Positions 51,602 to 60,383 of a stretch of DNA of 64,000 bases are shown here, one piece after another. Position numbers and translations under genes: made by a program. Position 1 is the first letter of the stretch, and each line of letters starts with the position of its first letter. Source of the DNA: Rhodoferax sp. (GTDB taxonomy: Bacteria; Pseudomonadota; Gammaproteobacteria; Burkholderiales; Burkholderiaceae_C); assembly GCF_012927445.1 (NCBI RefSeq), contig NZ_JABBPD010000001.1, positions 62,001 to 126,000 of the forward strand, given 5' to 3'. The notes below the pieces were generated by a model. That model ran no database searches. It saw only the letters and a list, made by a program, of their open reading frames with translations, and was not told the origin of the DNA.

Positions 51602-52059
51602 GCGGAGACTCCTGTTTGCATCGTGGCCAAGCCGGCAATGGCCAGGGCGTAACCACTGACACCCAGGCCGCACATCACGGCCTTGGCCGCAGGTGAAATA
51701 TAGGAGTGATGGCGAAACGCCTCGCGCGCAAACACGTTGGAAATGTGCAGTTCAATCAGGCTGATGCCCGTGCCCTTGATCGCGTCAAACAGCGCAATCG
51801 ACGTGTGCGTGTAGGCGCCGGCATTCAAAATGACGCCGACCAATTTGCCCGTGGCGTGCAGCCGCCCGGCCTCATGCAGCCAGTCAACCAATTGGCCTTC
51901 GTGGTTGCTTTGGCGAAAGTCCAGCGCGAAACCGTGGGTGGTGCAGGCCTGGGCGCACAGCTTTTCCACATCGACCAGCGTTTGCGAGCCATACACGGCC
52001 GGTTCGCGCGTGCCCAGCAGGTTGAGGTTGGGGCCATTGAGGATCAAGGCAGTTTTCAT
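51598..52059 (-). CDS. aroQ: Type II 3-dehydroquinate dehydratase
   Basis: A 153-residue shikimate-pathway enzyme. LILNGPNLNLLGTREPAVYG carries the catalytic Tyr, DFRQSNHEGQLVDWLHEAG and LNAGAYTHTSIALFDAI the substrate-binding loop, ELHISNVFAREAFRHHSYIS the active-site lid and catalytic His. The start at 52059 gives the exact family N-terminus although the frame is open further. It overlaps trhP by 4 bp. aroC lies about 4.5 kb away. Confidence 0.95.
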   Translation of the reverse strand: MKTALILNGPNLNLLGTREPAVYGSQTLVDVEKLCAQACTTHGFALDFRQSNHEGQLVDWLHEAGRLHATGKLVGVILNAGAYTHTSIALFDAIKGTGISLIELHISNVFAREAFRHHSYISPAAKAVMCGLGVSGYALAIAGLATMQTGVSA

Positions 52060-52127
52060 TAAGCAGCTTCCATGAATCAGTTGGGGGCAGTGCTTGCCCT
52101 TATGGCGCTGATTATCGGCGCTGTCCG

Positions 52128-53162
52128 TCAGTACTTCAAAGCCGTGGACTTGCCCCAGAACACGCGGTAGGCAAACACGGTGTAGCCAATGATCACTGGC
52201 AACACCACCACCACGCCATAAAAAATCACCATCAGTGCTTCCGGCGCGCTGGCGGCTTGCCAGAGCGTGATGCGGTCCACCACCAGCCACGGAAACAGGC
52301 TGTAGGCCAGTCCGTAAAACGCCAGCAGGAACACGCCCACGGTGCAGGCGAATGGCACGGCCGCACCGTACTGGTTGCCTTGTTCCAGCCGCGTCGGCAA
52401 GCGCTTCAAGCTGCGCGCCATCACCCAAAAAAGTGCCAATGTCATCGCCGGGATCGGGAGCAGCATCACCAGATTGGGAAAGCTGAACCATTTCTCGAAA
52501 ATACGCTGACTCACCAGCGGGGTCATGAGGGAGATTGCGGCCACCCCCGCCGCCGTAAACCCCAGACTACCCCGCGCCCAAGCCACGGCTTTGAGCTGCA
52601 ACACACCTTCGCTTTTCATGATCAGCCAGCCCGCGCCGAGCAGGCAATAGGCGGCGACCAGGCACAGACCGATCAGCGCGTTGAACAGTTGACTCCACAA
52701 ATCGTCCTTGAAGCCGGTAATCAAGCCACCCAGCATGAAACCTTGCGACCAGCCGGCCAGCAGCGAACCGGTGTAAAAAGCCCGGTCCCAAAGCGGCTTG
52801 TGTTCAGCACGGGCTTTGACCCGAAAATCAAACGCCACCCCGCGCAACATGAGCGCCACCAGCATCAGGGCCACCGGCAAATACAGTGCGCCCAGAATCA
52901 CACCATGCGCCAGCGGGAAGGCCACCAGCAGCACCCCTACGCCCAGCACCAGCCAGGTCTCATTGGCATCCCAAAACGGGCCGATGCTGGCAATCATGGC
53001 GTCTTTTTGCGCCACATCATCGGCCCGGCGCAGCAACACACCGACCCCGAGGTCGTAGCCGTCCAGAATCACATAGGCCAGCATGGCCAGCGCCATCACC
53101 AAGGCGAACACCAGCGGCAGCCACCCAGCGGCTTGGGTGAGATCGGGAGTGAGGTCAAGCAT
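52128..53162 (-). CDS. cydB: Cytochrome bd-type quinol oxidase subunit II
   Basis: A 344-residue membrane subunit with about nine helices: AYVILDGYDLGVGVL, IGPFWDANETWLVLGVGVLL, AFDFRVKARAEHKPLWDRAF. Its short form resembles the cyanide-insensitive oxidase CioB. AAGGAG lies six bases before the ATG at 53162, which overlaps the end of cydA. No cydX ORF was found in the 68 bp downstream before aroQ. Confidence 0.94.
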   Translation of the reverse strand: MLDLTPDLTQAAGWLPLVFALVMALAMLAYVILDGYDLGVGVLLRRADDVAQKDAMIASIGPFWDANETWLVLGVGVLLVAFPLAHGVILGALYLPVALMLVALMLRGVAFDFRVKARAEHKPLWDRAFYTGSLLAGWSQGFMLGGLITGFKDDLWSQLFNALIGLCLVAAYCLLGAGWLIMKSEGVLQLKAVAWARGSLGFTAAGVAAISLMTPLVSQRIFEKWFSFPNLVMLLPIPAMTLALFWVMARSLKRLPTRLEQGNQYGAAVPFACTVGVFLLAFYGLAYSLFPWLVVDRITLWQAASAPEALMVIFYGVVVVLPVIIGYTVFAYRVFWGKSTALKY

Positions 53163-54528
53163 GTTGCACTCCTTGAACGGCAGGCTCTGCATCCGCTACA
53201 CCGCCGGTGTACACGCCGCCCTCTTTCAGAGTCGCTTTTTTGGCCAGATAAAACACCACTTTGATGTAGGAAAAAAACAGCGTCACGTACAAGGTGAGGT
53301 ACATCACCAGCGTCAGTGCGATGTTGGACGCGGGCACGTTGGAGGCGGCTTGCGCAGCGGTCAACACGCCCTGCACCAACCACGGTTGGCGGCCGATTTC
53401 GGTGGTGTACCAGCCCGAGATCAAGGCCACCCAGCCGGCAAAGGTCATGGCCACCAGCACCCGGGCCAGCCACGGCTGGATCGACCGCTGCCGGCGGGTC
53501 TGCCAGACACTGAACCAACTCACGGCCAACATCAGCAAGCCGACACCAACCATGGTCCGGAACGCCCAAAACACCGGCGCCACCGGCGGATGCTGATCGC
53601 CAAATTCCTTGATGCCTTTAACTTCGCCGTTCCAGTCGTGCGTGAGGTACAGCGAAGCGAGCTTCGGAATAGCCAGCTCAAGCTGGTTGGACTGCGTGGC
53701 CGCATCCGGCCACGCAAACAACACCGCAGGCGCGCCGCGTTGCGTCTCCCAAATGCCCTCCATGGCGGCAATCTTGGCCGGCTGGTGATGCAGCGTGTTC
53801 ACGCCATGCAGATCGCCGACCACGATCTGGATCGGGATCAGCAAGGCGGCGATATAAATGCCAGTGCGCAGTCCGGCATTGACATCCGCCCCGCGGTCCT
53901 GTTTGAGCCAGCGAAAAGCGCTGATACCGGCCAGCAAAAATGCCACCGTCAGGCCCGAGGCCAGCAGCATGTGGCTGAAGCGGTAGGGGAAGGACGGGTT
54001 GAAAATCACCTTGAACCAGCTGGTCACATGGGCCTGGCCGTTGATCATCTCAAAGCCGGCCGGCGTGTGCATCCAGGAGTTGAGCGCCAGAATCCAGAAC
54101 GCCGAGGCCGTGGTGCCCGCCGCCACCAGGAAGGTGGCCCAGGTATGCACCCGTTCGCTGACCCGCCCACGCCCAAACAGCATGATGCCGAGCATGGTGG
54201 CTTCCAGAAAGAACGCGGTCAGCACCTCGTAGGCCAGCAGCGGTCCGGCCACGTTACCGACCGTGGTCATGAAGCCAGGCCAGTTGGTCCCAAACTGAAA
54301 GCTCATGGTGATGCCGCTGACGACGCCCAGCGCAAAGGTGAGCGCAAAAATCTTCACCCAGAACTGGTAGGCGTCCATCCAGTGCGGCTGGCCAGTGGCG
54401 ACGAAGCGGGTCTTGAAAAACAGCAGCACCCAGCCCATCGCGATGCTGATGGTCGGAAACAGGATGTGGAAAGTCATGTTGGCCGCAAACTGGATGCGGG
54501 CCAGATGGACAGGGTCAAAGGTTTGCAT
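53155..54528 (-). CDS. cydA: Cytochrome bd-type quinol oxidase subunit I (CIO-like)
   Basis: A 457-residue heme-binding subunit reducing oxygen with quinol. His21 in TFHILFPT is an axial heme ligand; GVVSGITMSFQFGTNWPGFM and RFSHMLLASGLTV hold other conserved heme-site residues; DLHGVNTLHHQPAKIAAMEG is the Q-loop start. The Q-loop is short, as in CIO-type enzymes of Pseudomonas. The ATG at 54528 lies within the end of the upstream regulator gene (14-bp overlap) and cydB overlaps at the other end, so three genes form one operon. Confidence 0.95.
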   Translation of the reverse strand: MQTFDPVHLARIQFAANMTFHILFPTISIAMGWVLLFFKTRFVATGQPHWMDAYQFWVKIFALTFALGVVSGITMSFQFGTNWPGFMTTVGNVAGPLLAYEVLTAFFLEATMLGIMLFGRGRVSERVHTWATFLVAAGTTASAFWILALNSWMHTPAGFEMINGQAHVTSWFKVIFNPSFPYRFSHMLLASGLTVAFLLAGISAFRWLKQDRGADVNAGLRTGIYIAALLIPIQIVVGDLHGVNTLHHQPAKIAAMEGIWETQRGAPAVLFAWPDAATQSNQLELAIPKLASLYLTHDWNGEVKGIKEFGDQHPPVAPVFWAFRTMVGVGLLMLAVSWFSVWQTRRQRSIQPWLARVLVAMTFAGWVALISGWYTTEIGRQPWLVQGVLTAAQAASNVPASNIALTLVMYLTLYVTLFFSYIKVVFYLAKKATLKEGGVYTGGVADAEPAVQGVQHA

Positions 54529-55128
54529 CGTGGGGTGCCTCGACGGAAAGGGGTTCTGATTTCGAAGCCTCGGTGGGCGAGGTGAACACCTGTTTCACCC
54601 GCTCTTTGAGCTCCAGCAGCTTCTGCACTTTGGCGCCCATCTTCATCAGGCTGGCCAGCGTGGCCGAATCCATTTTCTGCACGTCGTCGAGCCAGTCGGT
54701 CATCAGCTCAATGAACGCGTGCATCTGCTTCATACGCGCCTGGGCGTGAATATCTTCCGCCACGCTGGGCTGCTCCATCAGCGCATCGCGCAGCATGGAG
54801 AGCGTGGGATCAATCTCGCGCTTGCGTCGCTCCGCCGCCAGCGTGCGAAAGATCGCCCACACGTCTTCAGGCGCCTGGAAATATTCGCGACGGTCTTTGG
54901 GCTGGTGAATCAGACGCACCAGGCAGTCCAGGACTGCAATTCTTTCAGGCCCATGCTCACGTTGGAGCGTGAAAAGGACAACGCCTCGCCGACTTCGTCG
55001 GCATTGAGCGGTTTGGCCGACACATAAAGCAGCGCATAGATTTGCCCCACCGTGCGGTTGATACCCCAGCGGCTGCCCATCTCGCCAAAATGCAGGACAA
55101 AACGCTGAGTGAGTGGGGGAAGGTTCAT
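54515..55128 (-). pseudogene. GbsR/MarR-type regulator of cydAB with a frameshift
   Basis: Two frames together make one protein. From 55128: PPLTQRFVLHFGEMGSRWGI, VGQIYALLYVSAKPLNADEV and SFSRSNVSMGLKELQSW form the winged helix. From about 54922 in another frame: LVRLIHQPKDRREYFQAPED, VWAIFRTLAAERRKREIDPT and a helical C-terminus of about 100 residues. The switch occurs at TGGACTGCCTGG (minus strand, near 54923-54932), where two extra bases (or one missing) break the frame. Intact homologues read QSW-x-LVR through this point. It overlaps cydA by 14 bp, so it probably regulated the oxidase. A sequencing error or recoding cannot be excluded. Confidence 0.75.
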
Positions 55129-55146
55129 GACGGCTTTCTTCTGAGT

Positions 55147-55175
55147 TTTCAGTATTTTCTGAAATTACAGTAATT
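55147..55175. promoter_or_regulatory. Two tandem palindromes upstream of the cyd regulator gene
   Basis: TTTCAG-N6-CTGAAA (55147-55164) and AATTACAGTAATT (55163-55175, perfect 6-1-6) lie 19-47 bp upstream of the regulator start. They touch each other and cover the likely promoter, as expected for an autoregulated MarR/GbsR-type operon. Binding is inferred. Confidence 0.45.
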
Positions 55176-55251
55176 AGCACATTCCAACAAAATAAACCTT
55201 GACCTGGAACAAGGGTTAATACCTAGTCACTCCGTTTGCGGAGCAGCAGTT

Positions 55252-56451
55252 TTACCCGTGGCTTGAACTGGCAGGGTGCTGGAGCCGCCAAACCCTGAAA
55301 GCACACACCGTTGCTATCAAACCAGTAGCGCATGTCGCAATGAATACGGCGGCTAAGCCGTATTTTGCACTTAAGGCGCCACCGGCCAAGCCCCCTAAGA
55401 CACCCGGAAATCCGTAACCCGCCACGGTGTAGAGCGCCTGCCCGCGACCGCGCAAACGCCCCGGGAAGTGGTGCGACAGCAAGGCGGTGCAGACCGAATG
55501 GTGCGCCGCAAACGTCAGCGCATGCAGCATCTGCGCCAGCAACAGCACGGGCAATACGGTGGCGCTGGTGGCCGTCAAACCCATGCGCAACGCAGTAACT
55601 GCCCCACACAACACGAGCCAGCCGGTCAGACTCATCAGCGGCAACCAGCGACTCTGGGTAAAAAACCAGCCAATCTCCACCAGCACCGACACCGCCCACA
55701 GCAGGCCAATCATGGTTTTGCTGTAGCCCAGCGAGTCCAGATACAGGGAAAAGAAAACATAGATACCCATGTGCGACAGCACATGGAAAAAGATCGAGGC
55801 AAACAGCCATTGCACCGCTCGTTGTTTCAAGACCGGCCAGACGGCGACCTTGCGCGCGTGCCCATGCACTTCTTCTTTCAGGTCCGGCAAACGCCACGCA
55901 CTGATGACCACGGCCAGCAGAGTCAGCACGGTCCACGCCGGAAAATGCGCCATGCCGAACTGCTCAAACCAGAAGCCGGCCAGCAGCACCGTGAGCAGAA
56001 AGCCCATCGAGCCCCACAAGCGCACCCGGCCATAGCGCCGGGCATCGAAGGCACCACCGCTGCTGACCAGATGCGCCATGGCCGACTCGCTCATCGGCAT
56101 CATGGCGCTGGTGTGGGTGAACATCAGCAGCAACACGGCCGCCAGCCACCAAAGCCCGAGGTTGAACCACAAACCCAGGGAGGCCAGCAGGGCCACGCTG
56201 GCACCCAGGCGCAGCAATTTGACGCGTTCGCCGGTATGGTCACTCAGGGCGCCCCAGGCATAGGGGGCAAAAAGACGCGTCGCCGCCTGGATCGAAGTCA
56301 GCAGGCTGATGGCAAAAATGCCCAGCCCCATGTCCTTCAACCAGAGAGGCAAGTACGGATTGAAAAACCCGATGTGGGCGAAATAACTGGCGGACAGCGC
56401 CGCAAACGGGATCAGGTGGCGGCGCCGGGCGGACGTGTCGGAATCAGGCAT
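55252..56451 (-). CDS. MFS transporter (MFS_1-like, HcaT-type)
   Basis: A 399-residue carrier with twelve helices. IPFAALSASYFAHIGFFNPY at the N-terminus and SDHTGERVKLLRLGASVALL match the HcaT/phenylpropionate-type MFS_1-like family, as does MPMSESAMAHLV in helix 4 and ALYTVAGYGFPGVLGGLAGG near the end. Substrate unknown. The ATG at 56451 is preceded by AGAGGG. Confidence 0.88.
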   Translation of the reverse strand: MPDSDTSARRRHLIPFAALSASYFAHIGFFNPYLPLWLKDMGLGIFAISLLTSIQAATRLFAPYAWGALSDHTGERVKLLRLGASVALLASLGLWFNLGLWWLAAVLLLMFTHTSAMMPMSESAMAHLVSSGGAFDARRYGRVRLWGSMGFLLTVLLAGFWFEQFGMAHFPAWTVLTLLAVVISAWRLPDLKEEVHGHARKVAVWPVLKQRAVQWLFASIFFHVLSHMGIYVFFSLYLDSLGYSKTMIGLLWAVSVLVEIGWFFTQSRWLPLMSLTGWLVLCGAVTALRMGLTATSATVLPVLLLAQMLHALTFAAHHSVCTALLSHHFPGRLRGRGQALYTVAGYGFPGVLGGLAGGALSAKYGLAAVFIATCATGLIATVCAFRVWRLQHPASSSHG

Positions 56452-56475
56452 GCCGCCCTCTGGCGCCAAAAAAAA

Positions 56476-57570
56476 TCAGGCCGACGCGTTGATGGGCTTC
56501 AAGCCCACCGTCACATCGCCGCACTGGGCGCGCTGCCGCAGCGCATGCTCCATCACCACCAACGCCAGCATGGCCTCGGCGATGGGTGTGGCACGGATAC
56601 CGACGCAGGGGTCGTGTCGGCCCTTGGTGATGACTTCGGTGGACTGGCCATTGATGTCGATCGACTCGCGCGGCGTGATGATGGAGCTGGTCGGCTTGAT
56701 GGCAATCGACACCTCCAGGTCTTGCCCGGTGCTGATGCCGCCCAGCACGCCGCCCGCATTGTTGGAGCGGAAGCCCTGCGGCGAGAGGGAATCGCCATGC
56801 GTGGTGCCGCGTTGCGAGACACTGGCAAAGCCGGCCCCAATTTCCACCCCTTTGACGGCATTGATGCCCATCATGGCGTAGGCAATATCAGAGTCCATCT
56901 TGTCAAACAGCGGCTCGCCGAGGCCCACCGGCACGTTGGCGGCGGAGACGCGAATGCGGGCACCGCAGGAATCGCCGGCCTTGCGCAGTGCATCCATGTA
57001 GGCTTCCAGCGCCGAGACATCCGCCACGGGTGCAAAAAAGGCGTTGTTGGGTACCAGGTCCCAGGACTCGAACGCAATGGGCAATTCACCCACCTGCGTC
57101 ATGCAGCCCCGAAACACCGTGCCATAGTGCTCAAACAGCCATTTCTTGGCCACGGCACCGGCCGCCACCATGGGTGCCGTCAGGCGCGCGGAGGAGCGGC
57201 CGCCACCGCGTGGGTCGCGAATGCCATATTTCTGAAAATAGGTGTAATCCGCATGGCCGGGGCGAAACGACTCCAGGATGTTGCCGTAATCCTTGCTGCG
57301 CTGGTCGGTGTTCTTGATCAGCAGGCAGATCGGCGTGCCGGTGGTCTTGCCTTCATAGACGCCGGAGAGAATTTCCACCGCATCCGGCTCATTGCGCTGC
57401 GTCACAAAGCGGCTGGTGCCAGGCCTGCGACGGTCCAGATCAGTCTGAATGTCGGCCTCGCTCAAGGTCATGCCCGGCGGGCAGCCGTCAATCACGCAGC
57501 CAATGGCCGGACCGTGGGATTCACCAAAGTTGGTGACTGCGAAGAGATTTCCGAAAGTGTTACCGCTCAT
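56476..57570 (-). CDS. aroC: Chorismate synthase
   Basis: A 364-residue enzyme converting EPSP to chorismate with reduced FMN, the last shikimate step. [20 protein letters not shown] is the family signature 1, [27 protein letters not shown] the central one, and [20 protein letters not shown] the third. The product is full length. It is 24 bp upstream of the MFS gene in the same direction. Confidence 0.97.
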   Translation of the reverse strand: MSGNTFGNLFAVTNFGESHGPAIGCVIDGCPPGMTLSEADIQTDLDRRRPGTSRFVTQRNEPDAVEILSGVYEGKTTGTPICLLIKNTDQRSKDYGNILESFRPGHADYTYFQKYGIRDPRGGGRSSARLTAPMVAAGAVAKKWLFEHYGTVFRGCMTQVGELPIAFESWDLVPNNAFFAPVADVSALEAYMDALRKAGDSCGARIRVSAANVPVGLGEPLFDKMDSDIAYAMMGINAVKGVEIGAGFASVSQRGTTHGDSLSPQGFRSNNAGGVLGGISTGQDLEVSIAIKPTSSIITPRESIDINGQSTEVITKGRHDPCVGIRATPIAEAMLALVVMEHALRQRAQCGDVTVGLKPINASA

Positions 57571-57622
57571 GGGAATGGATTATCCCCGAGCAGCGCGGCC
57601 AGACCCGAAGGCCGGCATCAAT

Positions 57623-58081
57623 TTACGCAGCAGGAGCCGCCTCATCCCCTTCCGGCCAGTCACGGATATAGGCTTTGAGCATTTTATTTTCAAAATTTTG
57701 ACTGTCCACCACCGCCTTGGCCACGTCGTAGAAACTGATGACACCCATCAACATTTTCTTGTCCATGACCGGCATGTAACGGGCGTGGCGCTCCAGCATC
57801 ATGCGGCGCACCTCGTCCATATCGGTTTCGGTGGTGCAGGTCAGCGGGGCATCGTCCATGGCCGTGCGAACCACGGTGGTGCCAATGAAGCCGCCGTTTT
57901 TCACGACGGTCTGAATGACTTCGCGAAACGTCAACATGCCGACCAGATCGCCATGCTCCATGACCACCAGCGAACCGATGTCCCGTTCTGCCATCAGGTC
58001 CAGCGCCCGCGCCAGGGGTTCGTCCGGGGTGGCTGTATAAAGGGTACTGCCCTTGACGCGCAATATATCGCTGACTTTCAT
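57623..58081 (-). CDS. Tandem CBS-domain protein
   Basis: A 152-residue protein consisting of two CBS motifs (VSDILRVKGSTLYTATPDEP; ERDIGSLVVMEHGDLVGMLT; MLERHARYMPVMDKKMLMGV). Stand-alone CBS pairs bind adenine nucleotides and act as energy sensors for unknown partners. It is divergent from metY. Confidence 0.9.
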   Translation of the reverse strand: MKVSDILRVKGSTLYTATPDEPLARALDLMAERDIGSLVVMEHGDLVGMLTFREVIQTVVKNGGFIGTTVVRTAMDDAPLTCTTETDMDEVRRMMLERHARYMPVMDKKMLMGVISFYDVAKAVVDSQNFENKMLKAYIRDWPEGDEAAPAA

Positions 58082-58110
58082 ATTGATCCTCGTGACTTGT
58101 TAATGACCCG

Positions 58111-58196
58111 CAAATAAGCTGTTCTGAGCGAAATATAGCCCACAATAAGCCGATTCTCACCCCCAACTGATAAGACCAGGCGAATAAGCCTATTCC
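58111..58196. promoter_or_regulatory. Three AATAAGC repeats between CBS and metY genes
   Basis: AATAAGC occurs at 58113-58119, 58144-58150 and 58183-58189, each followed by a TTC or TTCY motif after 2-3 bases; the last is a perfect palindrome GAATA-AGCC-TATTC (58182-58195). The 134-bp divergent region holds nothing else. The regular recurrence suggests binding sites for a regulator of metY. Confidence 0.4.
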
Positions 58197-58215
58197 AAAA
58201 AACGCAAGGAAACCC

Positions 58216-59526
58216 ATGCCCGGTTACTCAGACCCCGGTTTTGACACTTTGGCCTTGCACGCCGGGGCCGCACCCGACCCGGCGACCGGCGCGCGCGCCG
58301 TGCCGATTCACCTCACGACGTCCTTCGTTTTCGAATCGAGCGACCATGCCGCGGCGCTCTTTAACCTGGAACGTGCCGGCCACGTCTACTCGCGCATCAG
58401 CAACCCGACCAACGCGGTGCTGGAGCAACGGGTGTCGGCGCTTGAGGGCGGCATTGGCGCCGTCACCACGGCCAGCGGCCAGGCGGCGCTGCACCTGAGC
58501 GTGGCCACGCTGATGGGGGCGGGCTCGCACATCGTGGCCAGCACCGCCCTGTATGGCGGCTCGCAAAACCTGCTGCACTACACGATGCGCCGCTTTGGTA
58601 TCGAGACGACCTTCGTCAAACCCGGCGACATCGACGGCTGGCGTGCCGCCGTGCGGCCCAATACCAAACTTTTTTTTGGCGAAACCGTCGGCAACCCCGG
58701 GCTGGAAGTGCTGGACATTCCCACCATCTCGGCCATCGCCCACGAAGCCGGCGTGCCGTTGCTGGTGGACTCCACCCTCACCTCGCCCTGGCTGATCAAG
58801 CCGTTCACCCATGGGGCGGACCTGATTTACCACTCGGCCACCAAGTTTTTGAGCGGCCACGGCACGGTGATCGGCGGCATTGTGGTGGATGGCGGCAGCT
58901 TTGACTGGGACAAGTCGGGCAAATTCCCGGAACTGACCACGCCTTACGCGGGCTTTCACAACATGGTGTTCACCGAGGAGTCGACGGTAGGCGCCTTCTT
59001 GCTGCGAGCCCGGCGCGAGGGCCTGCGCGACTTTGGCGCCTGCTTGAGCCCGCATTCCGCTTGGCTGATTCTGCAAGGGATTGAAACCTTGTCGCTGCGC
59101 ATGGAACGCCACATGAGCAACACGCGCAAAGTGGTCGAATTTTTGAGCCAGCAGGCCTTTGTATCGCGCGTCGGCCATCCCCTGCTGGAATCGCACCCCA
59201 GCCATGCGTTGGCGCAAAAGCTGTTGCCGCGTGGCGCCGGCTCGGTGTTCAGTTTTGACCTGAAAGGCAGCCGTGAGCAAGGCAAGAAGTTTGTTGAAAG
59301 CCTGAAAGTCTTCAGCCACCTGGCCAACGTCGGCGACTGCCGCAGCCTGGTGATTCACCCGGCCAGCACGACCCATTTCCGCATGAGCGACGAGGCCCTG
59401 GCGGCCGGCGGCATCACGCAAGGCACGATCCGATTGTCGATTGGCCTGGAAGACGCGGATGACCTGATTGACGACCTCAAACGCGCCCTCAAGACCGCGG
59501 AAAAATCGACGGGGACAGCAGCATGA
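58216..59526 (+). CDS. metY: O-acetylhomoserine sulfhydrylase (PLP enzyme)
   Basis: A 436-residue Cys/Met-metabolism PLP enzyme making homocysteine from O-acetylhomoserine and sulfide. FDTLALHAGAAPDPATGARA, YSRISNPTNAVLEQRVSALE, the PLP-Lys region HSATKFLSGHG (Lys210) and the C-terminal LVIHPASTTHFRMSDE are family-specific. The length and insertion pattern favour MetY over MetZ or MetB. AAGGAAA precedes the ATG. Overlaps the hydrolase gene by 4 bp. Confidence 0.93.
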   Translation: MPGYSDPGFDTLALHAGAAPDPATGARAVPIHLTTSFVFESSDHAAALFNLERAGHVYSRISNPTNAVLEQRVSALEGGIGAVTTASGQAALHLSVATLMGAGSHIVASTALYGGSQNLLHYTMRRFGIETTFVKPGDIDGWRAAVRPNTKLFFGETVGNPGLEVLDIPTISAIAHEAGVPLLVDSTLTSPWLIKPFTHGADLIYHSATKFLSGHGTVIGGIVVDGGSFDWDKSGKFPELTTPYAGFHNMVFTEESTVGAFLLRARREGLRDFGACLSPHSAWLILQGIETLSLRMERHMSNTRKVVEFLSQQAFVSRVGHPLLESHPSHALAQKLLPRGAGSVFSFDLKGSREQGKKFVESLKVFSHLANVGDCRSLVIHPASTTHFRMSDEALAAGGITQGTIRLSIGLEDADDLIDDLKRALKTAEKSTGTAA

Positions 59527-60329
59527 ACTTCATCGTCAACGGCCACAGCACCTATTGCTATACCGGCGGCAAACCTTTTGATGCCGCCAAGCCGACCATC
59601 ATCTTTCTACACGGCGTGTTGAATGACCACAGCGTGTGGATTTTGCAAACCCGTTATCTGGCGCATCACGGCTGGAATGTGCTGGCGGTGGACCTGCCTG
59701 GCCACTGCCGCAGCGCGGGTGCGCCACCGGCCACGGTGGAAGATGCCGCCGATTTTGTGCTGGACTTGATGGACGCGGCGGGCTTGGCCAAAGCCGCCCT
59801 GATCGGTCACAGCTTTGGCTCCCTGATTGCGCTGGAAGCCGCCGCCCGCGCGCCCGAACGGATCAGCCAACTGGTGCTGGTGGGCATCGCCTTCCCGATG
59901 AAAGTGTCACCAGCCCTGCTGGACGCGTCCCTGAACGAGCCGATGAAGGCATTGGAGATGGTCAATATCTTTTCCCGCTCCACCCTGGCACCGCCGCCTT
60001 CCGCCATGGGGCCGGGCACCTGGGTCTACGGGGCATCCCTGGCCCTGGGCCGCCGGGTGCTGGCCAGTAATGCCAACGTCAACCTTTTTCACACCGGGTT
60101 CAAAGCTTGCGACAGCTACACCCATGGTGAAGACGCGATGGCGCAAGTGACCTGTCCGGTGTTGTTTGTGCTGGGCAGCGTCGACCAGATGACGCCCCCC
60201 AAAGCGGCGCAAGGTCTGATTCAAAAGGCCCGCCACGGCCAGGTGATGTACCTGCCCGGCGGACACCAGCAGATGAACGAGACACCGGAGCCGATGCTGG
60301 CGGCGCTGACCGGTTTTTTGAAGCCTTAA
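59523..60329 (+). CDS. Alpha/beta-fold hydrolase
   Basis: A 268-residue hydrolase. HGVLNDHSVW is the oxyanion-hole region, LIGHSFGSLIALEAAARAPE the nucleophile elbow (Ser in GHSFG), VLGSVDQMTP holds the acid and LPGGHQQM the catalytic His. It overlaps metY (ATGA), a common arrangement in Burkholderiales; the physiological ester or acyl substrate is unknown. Confidence 0.9.
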   Translation: MNFIVNGHSTYCYTGGKPFDAAKPTIIFLHGVLNDHSVWILQTRYLAHHGWNVLAVDLPGHCRSAGAPPATVEDAADFVLDLMDAAGLAKAALIGHSFGSLIALEAAARAPERISQLVLVGIAFPMKVSPALLDASLNEPMKALEMVNIFSRSTLAPPPSAMGPGTWVYGASLALGRRVLASNANVNLFHTGFKACDSYTHGEDAMAQVTCPVLFVLGSVDQMTPPKAAQGLIQKARHGQVMYLPGGHQQMNETPEPMLAALTGFLKP

Positions 60330-60336
60330 GTCAGTC

Positions 60337-60357
60337 ATGGCGGGCTTGTCCCGCCAT
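60337..60357. terminator. Hairpin between convergent genes
   Basis: ATGGCGGG and CCCGCCAT form a perfect 8-bp stem with loop CTTGT between the hydrolase and YihY-like stop codons. There is no T-run; it may act as a bidirectional terminator aided by Rho. Confidence 0.5.
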
Positions 60358-60383
60358 CCAAGACCATTCGACCGCTCCTTAAT

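Noticed and set aside
52072-52170. 32-codon rightward ORF MNQLGAVLALMALIIGAVRQ... opposite the end of cydB, hydrophobic like CydX
   Set aside because: CydX genes follow cydB on the same strand; this one is antisense, has no ribosome-binding site and half of it is cydB complement.
55468-57678. Very long rightward frame opposite the MFS and aroC genes
   Set aside because: Composition (His, Gln, Arg-rich) is that of an antisense shadow in GC-rich DNA; both opposite-strand genes are certain.
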